Positions 27,433-35,861 of a stretch of DNA of 63,418 bases are shown in pieces. Location of the stretch: positions 1 to 63,418 of the forward strand of contig JAILRS010000032.1 in assembly GCA_024698045.1 (NCBI GenBank). Direction: 5' to 3'. Both the position numbers and the translations under genes were made by a program. The notes below the pieces were generated by a model. It searched no databases. It had not been told where the DNA came from and worked only from the letters and a program-made list of their open reading frames with translations. Each line of letters opens with the position of its first letter. The first letter of the stretch is position 1. Source of the stretch: Selenomonadaceae bacterium (GTDB lineage: Bacteria > Bacillota > Negativicutes > Selenomonadales > Selenomonadaceae).

Positions 27433-29051
27433 AAGTTCAAGATTTAGCGGTCAATGATTTACCGTGGCGAATCGAATATTATCCCGAACGTTGCACCATG
27501 TGCGGCAATTGCGTAGCGTCTTGCACTTTCAAGGCAATTAAAGTCGCTGTTCAACGCAAATCAATTACGACATCGGATGCCAATCAGCCCGAACCCGTAC
27601 ACAGTCAAAAAGCAATTCCCGTCATCAAACAGGTTGCGGATATCAATAATGCTTGTCGCGGTTGCGGAATGTGCGAACGTATTTGCCCAAACGGTGCAAT
27701 TCGTGTCGTACGCAATCCCGATAGTCGTAAAAATCTTTTGGCGCGTGATGCCGGTCCCGTTAAGCGCGGCGGCAGAACAAATTTAAATGCGCAGAGGACT
27801 TTAGATAAAATTATCGTCGGTCGAATTTCGCAAATGACAGACCCGTCACTTGATTCGCAGAGACATACATTTGATATACGTTCACCGCTCGGGCGTGTCC
27901 TTTCGCCGAAAGAATTGCCCTTGCAAATTGAGGACGGAAAACTTGTCATGACGAAAAAAACTCCGCCCGTTCGTTGGATTTATCCGTTGATTTTCTCCGA
28001 TATGTCAATCGGCGCGTTATCAACGAGAGCATGGGAAGCGGTAGCAATGGCGGCGGCTTATCTCAATGAGCGTTGTGGATTACCCGTGCGAATGAGTTCG
28101 GGCGAGGGCGGTATGCCGGTCAAATTAATGGAATCGGAATATCTGAAGTATTTCATAATACAAATTGCGTCGGGACATTTCGGCTGGAATCGAATCATAA
28201 AGGCAATGCCGCGAATGAAAGTAGATCCTGCAGGAGTATTGATAAAAATCGGTCAGGGCGCGAAACCCGGCGACGGCGGTTTGTTACAGGCGGAAAAAGT
28301 TGCGCCGCACGTACAGGCAATTCGCGGCGTACCAAAGGCTACATTATCATCGCCTCCGAATCATCAAGGACTTTACTCTATCGAGGAATCTGTTCAGAAA
28401 ATGCATTTGTCTTTGAATGCGGCATTTGGCTTCCGTGTACCTGTTGCGATTAAATGCGCGGCATCTTCAACATCGGTTTCGGTTTATAACAATCTGTTGA
28501 GAGATCCTTATAAAATATGCGGCGGATTTTTTATCGACGGTATACAGGGCGGTACGGGTGCCGCCAACGAAATTTCTTTAGACCATACAGGACATCCCGT
28601 CGTATCGAAAATTCGCGATTGCTATAACGCGGCAGTGGATCAAGGTGCGCAGGGACAAATTCCTTTGTACGGCGGCGGCGGAATCGGAATGACGGGCAAC
28701 GCGGCGGCGGATGCTTTCAAGATGATTTGTTTGGGTGCCAACGGCGTTTTTGTCGGAAAGATTTTAATTCAACTGTTGGGCTGTGTAGGTAATGAGCAGG
28801 GACGTTGTAATGCATGCAATACGGGTAAATGCCCGACGGGAATTTGCACACAGAATCCCAGATTGGTTAAACGTCTTGATGTCGATAGGGGTGCGCAAAA
28901 AATTGTTGACTATGTGCTTGCCTTCGATGCGGAGTTACGTAAATTGATGGCTCCTATAGGAAACAGTTCATTACCGGTCGGGCGCAGTGATGCCTTAGTT
29001 TCGACGGATAAAGCTATCGCGGATAAATTGGGCATTCAATACGTCTGCTGA
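27420..29051 (+). CDS. Glutamate synthase, ferredoxin-FMN subunit (archaeal-type)
   Basis: 543 residues. Two 4Fe-4S motifs lie at the N-terminus (Cys25/28/31/35 and Cys79/82/85/89). An FMN-binding GltS TIM barrel (about 150-530) follows, with SSGEGGMPVK, KIGQGAKPGDGGLL, GGTGAANE and, near 460-475, the cysteine cluster CNACNTGKCPTGIC that holds the 3Fe-4S centre. This is the catalytic core that makes glutamate from 2-oxoglutarate and ammonia. GAAGGTGA lies just before the ATG inside the upstream gene, so translation is coupled. Confidence 0.92.
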   Translation: MEAIKVQDLAVNDLPWRIEYYPERCTMCGNCVASCTFKAIKVAVQRKSITTSDANQPEPVHSQKAIPVIKQVADINNACRGCGMCERICPNGAIRVVRNPDSRKNLLARDAGPVKRGGRTNLNAQRTLDKIIVGRISQMTDPSLDSQRHTFDIRSPLGRVLSPKELPLQIEDGKLVMTKKTPPVRWIYPLIFSDMSIGALSTRAWEAVAMAAAYLNERCGLPVRMSSGEGGMPVKLMESEYLKYFIIQIASGHFGWNRIIKAMPRMKVDPAGVLIKIGQGAKPGDGGLLQAEKVAPHVQAIRGVPKATLSSPPNHQGLYSIEESVQKMHLSLNAAFGFRVPVAIKCAASSTSVSVYNNLLRDPYKICGGFFIDGIQGGTGAANEISLDHTGHPVVSKIRDCYNAAVDQGAQGQIPLYGGGGIGMTGNAAADAFKMICLGANGVFVGKILIQLLGCVGNEQGRCNACNTGKCPTGICTQNPRLVKRLDVDRGAQKIVDYVLAFDAELRKLMAPIGNSSLPVGRSDALVSTDKAIADKLGIQYVC

Positions 29052-29109
29052 GGGTTCTCCTTTCGTTCGGTTAACAAAAGATAACTCCTTAGCATTGGAG
29101 GATTTACAC

Positions 29110-31446
29110 ATGTTAAAAATCAGCACGATAAAAAACAACGAACGCATGTCAACGCAAGATTTACTGTACGAAATAGAATCGGCAGTGAAATCGGGCGAAA
29201 CGGATTTTGACATAGCGGCTTCGGGTCAACACGATATCGGTGGGCCTCTATGGCACCCCGAAGGCAAGACCTTAAAATTTCACGTAACAAATGCCGGTCA
29301 GCGTGTCGGCTCGATGTGTCTGCCCAATACCGAAATTATTGTCGAGGGCTCCACTTCGGCGGATGTCGGTTGGCTCAATTCCGGCGGCATTATCACAGTC
29401 AAGGGCGATGCGGGCGATACCGCAGGACATTGTTCGTCGGGCGGCAAAATTTATATAGGTGGTCGCGCAGGTACTCGCACGGGTTCGCTTATGAAACATG
29501 ATCCGCTTTACGAAGAGCCCGAATTATGGGTATTGAAGAACGTCGGAAGTTTTTCGTTTGAATTTATGGGTGGCGGTCGTGCGGTGGTGTGCGGCGTCGA
29601 TTCCGAAGAATTTTCCTCGGTCTTGGGCGAACGCGCTTGTGTCGGCATGGTCGGCGGTATTGTCTACGTTCGCGGTAATATTTCCGATTATCCCGAAGAT
29701 ATTTTGTGCCTTGACTTGGATGAATCCGATATCAATTTCCTCAAGGGCGGCATGAATAATTTTCTTAACGCCGTGGAGCGCTCCGAATTAATCGCGGAAC
29801 TTTCCGACTGGCATGAATGGAAAAAACTTCGTCCGTTGACGTTTGAGGAGAAAAAACCGAAAGTCTTGCCTGATTTGGCAGCGTTCAGAAAAAATGATTG
29901 GGTACAGGGCGGCATTTTCAGCGATGTAGCCGAAGATGATTTTGTCGTATTGAATACGGTTAACCGTGGTTTATATCGTCTGCGCGTACCGAGTTGGGAA
30001 AATGCAAAGTATGCCGCGCCGTGTCAATTTTTCTGCCCGACGGGTATTCCCACACAACAGCGTTTAGGTTTAATCAGGCAGGGCAAAATCGACGAGGCTT
30101 TAAAACTAGTCTTGAAATATACGCCGTTCCCCGGTTCGGTATGCGGTACGTTGTGCCCGAATCCCTGTATGGAAGGCTGTACGCGTGCGACGATTGACGA
30201 GGCAATAAAAATCGGCGAATTGGGTCTGCAATCGACTTACATTGAAGTTGAGCCGCCCAAAGAGTTAACGGGCAAACAAGTCGGGATAATCGGCGGCGGT
30301 GTGGCAGGATTATCGGCGGCGTGGCAACTTGCGCGGCTCGGGCATAGTGTCACTGTTTACGACGATGCAAATCAAATCGGCGGTAAACTTGCGCAGGTAA
30401 TTCCGCATTCACGTATGCCACAGGAAATTTTACAAGCCGAATTGAAACGCATTGAGAAAATCGGCGTTAAGTTCGTGACGAATTGCAAAGTAGACGCAGA
30501 AAAATTCCGAGAGATTTGCGAAGGCAGTGATGCTGTACTGATAGCGACGGGCGGACATAAGGCGCGTTATTTCCCGTGGGAAGGCGCAGAAAAATTGACG
30601 TACGGCATTGAATTTTTGAAGGCGATAAACCGCGGCGAAAAGCCTGCAGTCGGTAAAAAAGTAGTGGTAATAGGCGGCGGCAATTCGGGTATGGATGTCG
30701 CGACAAGTGCCTACGAACAGGGCGCGGAAAGTGTTATAGTCGTGGATGTGGTCAAACCTGCGGCATTCCCGAAGGAAATCAGACGACTTGAAAATTTCGG
30801 CGGAAAAATAGTCTGGCCGTTCGTCACCGATAAAATTACCGACGAAGGAATTTTTTCAAAGGACGGCAGATTTATCGCGGCGGATCAAGTTATCGTGTCA
30901 ATAGGTGAAGCTCCCGTGCTTGACTTCCTGCCCGACGATTCCAATATAAAAAAATTCCGCGGCAGTTGGCTGATTCCGTCGCCCGATAAAAAAATAATGC
31001 CGAAAGTATTCGCGGCAGGTGATGTGATTAAGCCCGGTAGATTGACCGACGCGATAGGCGATGCACGTTTGACGGCATTGATGATGAATCAATATTTGCG
31101 CGGAGAAGAAATTACTTTGGCGGTAAAGAAACCCGTAGTGCCCGACGAAAATTTATCCAAAAAGTATTTCGAGAAATGTCATCATTGCGATTTGCCCGAC
31201 CCCATGCACGAACATTTAAGATGTGTATCCTGCGGAACATGTCGCGATTGTCAAATGTGTCTCAATTCCTGTCCGGAAAAAGCAATCAGTAGAATTGAGC
31301 ATGAAGATGGTTCGTGGGAATATGTATGCGATGAAACGAAATGTATCGGCTGCGGCATTTGCGCGGGGATTTGTCCCTGCGGTGTGTGGACACTCAAAGA
31401 CAATCCCGAAGAAATAAAAATGTACAGGCTTTACGCTGCGCAGTGA
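29110..31446 (+). CDS. Glutamate synthase GXGXG domain fused to GltD-like NAD(P)H oxidoreductase
   Basis: A 778-residue fusion. Residues about 1-230 are the beta-helical GXGXG domain of glutamate synthase (DIGGPLWHPEG, GDAGDTAGHCSSGG, FEFMGGGRAVVCG). Residues about 290-350 carry the GltD-type cysteines (CGTLCPNPCMEGC). Then come an FAD site (GIIGGGVAGLSAAW), an NAD(P) site (VVVIGGGNSGMD), and a Cys-rich C-terminus (CVSCGTCRDCQMCLNSCP and CIGCGICAGICPCG) for two 4Fe-4S clusters. It thus supplies electrons from NAD(P)H to the FMN subunit. GGAGG precedes ATG 29110. Confidence 0.92.
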   Translation: MLKISTIKNNERMSTQDLLYEIESAVKSGETDFDIAASGQHDIGGPLWHPEGKTLKFHVTNAGQRVGSMCLPNTEIIVEGSTSADVGWLNSGGIITVKGDAGDTAGHCSSGGKIYIGGRAGTRTGSLMKHDPLYEEPELWVLKNVGSFSFEFMGGGRAVVCGVDSEEFSSVLGERACVGMVGGIVYVRGNISDYPEDILCLDLDESDINFLKGGMNNFLNAVERSELIAELSDWHEWKKLRPLTFEEKKPKVLPDLAAFRKNDWVQGGIFSDVAEDDFVVLNTVNRGLYRLRVPSWENAKYAAPCQFFCPTGIPTQQRLGLIRQGKIDEALKLVLKYTPFPGSVCGTLCPNPCMEGCTRATIDEAIKIGELGLQSTYIEVEPPKELTGKQVGIIGGGVAGLSAAWQLARLGHSVTVYDDANQIGGKLAQVIPHSRMPQEILQAELKRIEKIGVKFVTNCKVDAEKFREICEGSDAVLIATGGHKARYFPWEGAEKLTYGIEFLKAINRGEKPAVGKKVVVIGGGNSGMDVATSAYEQGAESVIVVDVVKPAAFPKEIRRLENFGGKIVWPFVTDKITDEGIFSKDGRFIAADQVIVSIGEAPVLDFLPDDSNIKKFRGSWLIPSPDKKIMPKVFAAGDVIKPGRLTDAIGDARLTALMMNQYLRGEEITLAVKKPVVPDENLSKKYFEKCHHCDLPDPMHEHLRCVSCGTCRDCQMCLNSCPEKAISRIEHEDGSWEYVCDETKCIGCGICAGICPCGVWTLKDNPEEIKMYRLYAAQ

Positions 31447-31460
31447 AGTTAAAATCAAAA

Positions 31461-31498
31461 CAAAAAGACCGCCCGATTTCGGACGGTCAGTTTGTTTG
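31461..31498. terminator. Bidirectional intrinsic terminator
   Basis: GACCGCCCG (31467-31475) pairs with CGGACGGTC (31480-31488; one mismatch). T-rich on the plus side and AAAAACAAAA on the minus side. It ends the glutamate synthase operon and the LPP20-like gene. Confidence 0.8.
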
Positions 31499-31512
31499 TT
31501 GAGACGAAAAAT

Positions 31513-32361
31513 TTATTTGACGAAAACGACCGAGCAGTTATCTAAAAATTTGTCGTGACTGTTCGCCGCAAGAATTTTATCGGCATCTTCAACCGAGACA
31601 ACGGGGTTGGCATTCAAGTCGGAAAGTTTGACAGCTTTGACGACCAAGGGGTTATTGCCTGCACGAGCACGGCTGATATTGTCGTAAGCGTCATCGGCGT
31701 AACTTGCCATGCCGGTTACAATAATTTTATCGTAGTCAAGATTTTCATGACCGTAAATAGGAGTACCCTCGGCATTTTTGATAACGGGGCTCATGACGTA
31801 ATTGATATCCATGCCCGAGCAATCGACGACGAGACCTGTGTAATTATTATTGATTATCGTAGTGTTATTGATAACGGTTTTGTTTTTAGGTTTGGGGAAA
31901 GCGGATTTCTTTTCATTTTTGAAGGGAAGGAATGCGGCGGAGGCGACGGAATTTTTTGCGCCGTACATATTCATTTCCATAACGACTTCGCAAGTACCGT
32001 CGTCAAAGAATTTGGCATCGCCTACTTCGGTTGCATTTTTTATAAGACCTGCTGATGCTGTTTTGACTACATCGTATTCTAATTCAAAATCTTTCATTGA
32101 GGATTCGGCGGTAACTTGAACGCCTTCGATTGCGTCGACAAGTTTACGTTGTGCGTCCATTCTTGCGGCCTGTCGTGCCGTCAATCGATATTGCCCGGGC
32201 TTTCTGGCATACTTGGCATTACCTACACCATTGCCAACGACGCGAATAACGCCGCGCCCCCAGTCGACAGAACTTTCCGCTGCGATTGCCACTGCCGTCA
32301 TCACTATGACGAACATCGCCAATGTCGCGCACGCAATAAGTTTCCGGCTGTACTTCATCAT
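31513..32361 (-). CDS. Exported LPP20-like protein
   Basis: 282 residues with a signal peptide (residues 1-29, cleavage after AIA). The LPP20-like segment contains RQAARMDAQRKLVDAIEGVQVTAES, typical of a family first described as a Helicobacter lipoprotein; here no lipobox cysteine is present. An Asn-rich stretch (TTIINNN) follows and then a second domain with GTPIYG and DKIIVTGMASY. The start ATG 32361 has AAGGAG 5 nt upstream; a GTG two codons earlier overlaps that site. It is a cell-envelope protein transcribed alone from 32.43 kb, with its function unknown. Confidence 0.75.
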   Translation of the reverse strand: MMKYSRKLIACATLAMFVIVMTAVAIAAESSVDWGRGVIRVVGNGVGNAKYARKPGQYRLTARQAARMDAQRKLVDAIEGVQVTAESSMKDFELEYDVVKTASAGLIKNATEVGDAKFFDDGTCEVVMEMNMYGAKNSVASAAFLPFKNEKKSAFPKPKNKTVINNTTIINNNYTGLVVDCSGMDINYVMSPVIKNAEGTPIYGHENLDYDKIIVTGMASYADDAYDNISRARAGNNPLVVKAVKLSDLNANPVVSVEDADKILAANSHDKFLDNCSVVFVK

Positions 32362-32409
32362 AAACACTCCTTTGCTTTGACAGAAAATTTATAAACATTC
32401 CATACGCAG

Positions 32410-32437
32410 ATTTTACTTGAATAAATCGCTTTGTCAA
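32410..32437 (-). promoter_or_regulatory. Promoter of the LPP20-like gene
   Basis: Minus-strand TTGACA (32437-32432), a 16-nt spacer and TAAAAT (32415-32410). Confidence 0.65.
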
Positions 32438-32547
32438 GGTTGAAAGGATTATATTTCGATTACAAAATGAAGTCGATTTCACAGATGTTGATTAAAACCG
32501 CCGAAGATTTTTCGTGACGTGACATAATTACGGTCAGCCAAAAAATG

Positions 32548-32576
32548 TAGACAAGAAAAAATCTTTGTGTTATATT
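32548..32576 (+). promoter_or_regulatory. fab operon promoter with flanking inverted repeat
   Basis: TAGACA (32548-32553), a 17-nt spacer and TATATT (32571-32576). AGCCAAA plus TAGAC around 32536-32552 recurs inverted as GTCTATTTGGCT near 32621-32632, so the promoter is bracketed by a possible operator. No FapR-type or FabT-type box was identified. The leader to fabG is about 195 nt. Confidence 0.45.
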
Positions 32577-32676
32577 CTTCAAGTCAAGTATCTCAACGTC
32601 AAAATAGTGAAATTAGCGTCTATTTGGCTGGGGTAGGTGTCGGCGGCATTGTCCGTATGAAATAAAATTATTCGGG

Positions 32677-32777
32677 AAAGGAAGTGAAAGGCGCGGCTGT
32701 ATTTAGCTTTTAGCTTTTAGACTTTAGTCAGTAATAACATTTACTGCCGACTAACAGTTTTCGCCGCGCCACTTTTG
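32677..32777 (+). promoter_or_regulatory. Shine-Dalgarno / stem-loop / start leader of fabG
   Basis: AAAGGAAGTGAAA (32677-32689) is followed at once by GGCGCGGC (32690-32697), which pairs perfectly with GCCGCGCC (32763-32770); the start codon is 7 nt further on. Inside the loop TTAGTC/GACTAA and AGTAA/TTACT make a second strong hairpin (32724-32754), and four TTTAG units lie at 32702-32727. No other ribosome site lies near the fabG start. Confidence 0.6.
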
Positions 32778-33536
32778 ATGAGTGCGACGGAAAAAATTTT
32801 ATCAGGCAAAGTAGCGTTTGTTACGGGTGCTTCACGCGGAATAGGTCGTGCGATAGCTTTACGACTTGCCGAAGACGGGGCAACGGTTGCATTGAATTTT
32901 GCCAGCAACAGCGCAAAGGCGGAGGCCGTAAAAGCCGAAATAGAAACGGCGGGCGGCAAAGCCATATTGATGCAAGGCGACGTATCGGATTTGCAAATCG
33001 TAACGGAAATGGTAAAGAAAGTTATTGACGAATTGGGCAGACTTGACATACTCATAAACAATGCCGGGATAACGCGCGATAATCTGCTGTTGAAGATGAG
33101 CGAAGAGGATTTCGACAAGGTTATCAGCACGAATTTAAAAGGCGTATTCAATTGCACAAAAGCGGTTACCAAAATCATGATGAAACAGCGCGGCGGACGT
33201 ATAATAAATATGTCGAGCGTTGTAGCGTTAAAAGGTAATATCAGTCAAACAAATTACGCGGCGGCGAAGGCCGGCATAATCGGTTTCACGAAATCGGCGG
33301 CGCGTGAATTGGCTTCGCGCGGTGTGACAGTCAATGCGGTTGCGCCCGGGTTTATCGATACCGATATGACTGCCGCTCTTTCCGAAAAGGTAAAAGAAGT
33401 CATGTTGCAGGGAATACCCGCCGGCAGAATGGGAACGCCCGAAGATGTAGCAAATGCGGTGGCGTTTCTGGCATCGGATCAAGCGGCATATATAACCGGT
33501 CAAGTGCTGGCTGTAGACGGCGGAATGGTAATGTGA
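32778..33536 (+). CDS. fabG: 3-oxoacyl-ACP reductase
   Basis: A 252-residue short-chain dehydrogenase that reduces 3-oxoacyl-ACP with NADPH in fatty acid elongation. [10 protein letters not shown] is the cofactor site, NNAG the structural motif, and the Ser-Tyr-Lys set lies in [22 protein letters not shown]. The C-terminal [16 protein letters not shown] is typical of FabG. The start is ATG 32778 (or TTG 32775); the ribosome site is separated from it by the stem-loop described above. It is first in fabG-acpP-fabK. Confidence 0.95.
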   Translation: MSATEKILSGKVAFVTGASRGIGRAIALRLAEDGATVALNFASNSAKAEAVKAEIETAGGKAILMQGDVSDLQIVTEMVKKVIDELGRLDILINNAGITRDNLLLKMSEEDFDKVISTNLKGVFNCTKAVTKIMMKQRGGRIINMSSVVALKGNISQTNYAAAKAGIIGFTKSAARELASRGVTVNAVAPGFIDTDMTAALSEKVKEVMLQGIPAGRMGTPEDVANAVAFLASDQAAYITGQVLAVDGGMVM

Positions 33537-33667
33537 TATTTTATCATCGGTCGCTTGAAAATTTTTGGCATAATATATTTGTCGTATGTCCGTGAAATTA
33601 TTTGCGGCATGAACGGCAAAGATTTAAAAATTAAATAATTGCTGAATTGTTAAGAAAGGGAAGAAAA

Positions 33668-33827
33668 GTTACCGGTATCGCGATAAGCGATATGTACCCG
33701 TTAATGAATGGGGAAGTTAAGCCTGCGGAGAATTACAGCAACGCGAATAACCTAGAGTGAAAGCGGATTCGATGAAACAGGAATGAGATTGAGTGGCGAA
33801 AGGCTCACTTGTGAAATCTTCGGTAAC
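33668..33827 (+). ncRNA. Structured 160-nt leader RNA upstream of acpP
   Basis: The 302-nt gap between fabG and acpP has no gene. It contains a closed RNA fold. GTTACCG (33668-33674) pairs with CGGTAAC (33821-33827). Inside are TATCGC/GCGATA (33676-33692) and a long hairpin, AGATT with AATCT and AGTG-GC with GC-CACT (33786-33819). A purine block AAAGGGAAGAAAA directly precedes the first arm, and AAGGTGA with the GTG start directly follows the last. I do not recognise a known riboswitch class. Regulation of ACP synthesis is a reasonable guess only. Confidence 0.5.
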
Positions 33828-33840
33828 AAGGTGAATTTAA

Positions 33841-34086
33841 GTGGCAACATTCGATCAGGTAAAGAAAATTGTTAAAGAGCAACTCGGAGTAGAAGAAGAA
33901 GAAATTCAGATGGGCTCGACTTTCGTTGATGATTTGGGTGCCGATTCTTTGGATATCGTCGAATTGATTATGGCGTTTGAAGAAGAATTCAATATCGAAA
34001 TCCCCGACGAGAAAGCAGAGAAAATCAAAACCGTAGAAGATGTAGTTAAATACATAGACGAGGCGAACGGCGGCAGTAACGCTTGA
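33841..34086 (+). CDS. acpP: Acyl carrier protein
   Basis: 81 residues, highly acidic, with the phosphopantetheine attachment motif [11 protein letters not shown] (Ser36). It carries acyl chains in fatty acid synthesis. It starts with GTG 33841 after AAGGTGA with 6-nt spacing. It lies between fabG and the enoyl reductase and behind a structured leader. Confidence 0.97.
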   Translation: MATFDQVKKIVKEQLGVEEEEIQMGSTFVDDLGADSLDIVELIMAFEEEFNIEIPDEKAEKIKTVEDVVKYIDEANGGSNA

Positions 34087-34099
34087 TTTTAAATTTAGA

Positions 34100-34173
34100 G
34101 GTTGGGGATTAGGCTATGGCGAAGTAAAATCTAAGGACTTAAAGCCGAAAACTAACCCTGACCGATTTTTTTT
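34100..34173 (+). terminator. Attenuator-like hairpin between acpP and fabK
   Basis: GGTTGGGGATTAG (34100-34112) pairs with CTAACCCTGACC (34152-34163; one bulged A, two wobbles). GGCT/AGCC and AAGT/ACTT pair within it. Eight T residues follow (34166-34173), and the fabK ribosome site GGAGAGG starts at the next base. It has the form of an intrinsic terminator inside an operon. Confidence 0.6.
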
Positions 34174-34187
34174 GGAGAGGATTATCC

Positions 34188-35141
34188 GTGAAACTTCCTG
34201 AACTGAAAATAGGAACCAAAACAGCAAGAATCCCAATAGTGCAAGGCGGCATGGCAATACGCTTATCTACTGCGCGTTTGGCTGCGGCAGTGGCGTCCGA
34301 GGGCGGTATTGGTCTTATCGCGGCCTCGGGCATGACGCATGATGAATTGCGTTACGAAATAAAATTGGCACGTTCATTAACCGACGGAATAATCGGGATA
34401 AATATAATGGTCGCGGCAAGTGATTTCGCGGGGATTGTTCATACGGCGATAGACGCAGGCATCGATTTAATCGTTGCGGGCGCGGGATTTTCACGCGATA
34501 TTTTCGGGCTGGGCAAAGAGTCCGGTACGCCGATTGTCCCGATTGTTTCCTCTGTCAAGTTGGCAAAAATTTCCCAGAAATTGGGCGCGGCGGCTGTAGT
34601 GGTTGAAGGTAAAGAAGCAGGCGGTCATTTGGGCACAGATATTTCTGTTCGTGAATTAATTGCCCCGATTCGTGCCGCGGTTGATATACCGGTCATTGCG
34701 GCGGGCGGCGTGCTCACGGGCAAAGATATCGTAGAGTTATTCAAAATGGGTGCCAACGGTATTCAAATGGGATCGCGTTTCGCCGCAAGTATAGAATCAA
34801 ACGGCGCACCTTTCTTGAAAGAATACTACTTAAAATCTCAACCGGATGACATTGTAGTTATTCACAGTCCCGTCGGCTTACCGGGTCGCGCGGTTCGCAC
34901 TCCTTTTTCCAAAAGAGTAATGGAGGGGAAAGTGCCGCCCAAGACTTGCGATTCGTGTCTTAAAGCTTGCAAACATAATTTCTGTATAGTTCGAGCGTTG
35001 ACGCGTGCGCAACAGGGCGATTTGGAAACCGGTTTGGTTTTCACGGGCGAATTTATGCCGCGTATCAAAGAAATTTTGCCTGCCAAAGAAATTATTCGCC
35101 GGCTTGTTTCCGAAGTCGAAGCGATTGACGAGACCGATTGA
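34188..35141 (+). CDS. fabK: FabK-type enoyl-ACP reductase / nitronate monooxygenase family
   Basis: A 317-residue FMN TIM-barrel protein (IVQGGMAIRLS near the start, VVVEGKEAGGHLG, VIAAGGVLTGKDIVELFKMGANGIQMGSRF). The family includes FabK, which performs the last reduction of fatty acid elongation, and nitronate monooxygenases. The position after fabG and acpP supports FabK. An unusual C-terminal insertion CDSCLKACKHNFC could bind a metal or an Fe-S cluster; I am not sure FabK of Streptococcus has it. The start is GTG 34188 with GGAGAGG 7 nt upstream. Confidence 0.8.
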   Translation: MKLPELKIGTKTARIPIVQGGMAIRLSTARLAAAVASEGGIGLIAASGMTHDELRYEIKLARSLTDGIIGINIMVAASDFAGIVHTAIDAGIDLIVAGAGFSRDIFGLGKESGTPIVPIVSSVKLAKISQKLGAAAVVVEGKEAGGHLGTDISVRELIAPIRAAVDIPVIAAGGVLTGKDIVELFKMGANGIQMGSRFAASIESNGAPFLKEYYLKSQPDDIVVIHSPVGLPGRAVRTPFSKRVMEGKVPPKTCDSCLKACKHNFCIVRALTRAQQGDLETGLVFTGEFMPRIKEILPAKEIIRRLVSEVEAIDETD

Positions 35142-35162
35142 AATTATCGGTGCAAATATGAA

Positions 35163-35210
35163 CAAAAAATCCCCGAAGGTTGCGATACCTGTCGGGGCAA
35201 ATTTTTTATT
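35163..35210. terminator. Intrinsic terminator between fabK and recX
   Basis: CCCCGAAGGT (35171-35180) pairs with ACCTGTCGGGG (35187-35197; one bulge). T-rich after it and A-rich before it, so it can serve both convergent genes. Confidence 0.85.
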
Positions 35211-35266
35211 TGGTCGGTCATTAATTACGGCTGTCAAAAACTTTATCGCGACAGAAGAATGCAAAA

Positions 35267-35719
35267 TCACTCTGTATCTGTATCAAAATTCTCGACTGCA
35301 TGTGAAATTATTTCGCCGTCAAATCCGCGCGATGATAAAAATTTCCATGCCTTTACTCTGTCGAATTTCGCCGCGGAAAATTTTTTCGCCAATAATTTTT
35401 CCGCTACATTTTGTTCGTATTCGTCTGCATTTTCCGGCAGGAGATTCATCACGAAATCTTTGTCAAATCCGCGCTGTATCAATTTCATCAATATCTGACG
35501 CATACTCAATTTCTCTTCTGCGCAGAAATTTTCAAATTGCCGCCGACAAAGTTCCTCGTCATCCAAATAATTGTATTGCTTGAGTTTATCTATCGCCGTG
35601 TCGACTTCTTCCGCCGAATATTTTCGCATTAACAATTTCCGACGCAAAATCGCCGTGCTCTGATCTTGACTTGCCAATAAATCCGTCGCTTTCATCAATG
35701 CGGTCTTTTTTTCTCTCAT
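35267..35719 (-). CDS. recX: Regulatory protein RecX
   Basis: 150 residues with the three-helix repeats of RecX: ILRRKLLMRKYSAEEVDTAIDKLKQYNYLDDEELCRRQFENF, then a second repeat ending QRGFDKDFV, and KFLSSRGFDGEIISHAVE. It binds RecA filaments and restrains recombination. AAAGG lies about 12 nt before the ATG. It diverges from the phytase gene, and no recA is in the window. Confidence 0.88.
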   Translation of the reverse strand: MREKKTALMKATDLLASQDQSTAILRRKLLMRKYSAEEVDTAIDKLKQYNYLDDEELCRRQFENFCAEEKLSMRQILMKLIQRGFDKDFVMNLLPENADEYEQNVAEKLLAKKFSAAKFDRVKAWKFLSSRGFDGEIISHAVENFDTDTE

Positions 35720-35861
35720 GATTCGTATTCGCCTTTCGTTTTCCTTTTTGATTCTTCCGCCGTCGCGTTTTTCCTGCGCTCAATGCCTCTTCTTACTTCG
35801 GCAGGAAAAATTTCTCACTGACAGAATCAAATATCAAATAAATAGGAGGGAGCGGATTACT

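Noticed and set aside
33693..33727. 5S rRNA-like stretch upstream of acpP (ACCCGTT and GGAAGTTAAGC)
   Set aside because: The match is limited to these two short motifs; the rest of 5S rRNA, its length and its closing helix are absent. Probably chance within the leader RNA.
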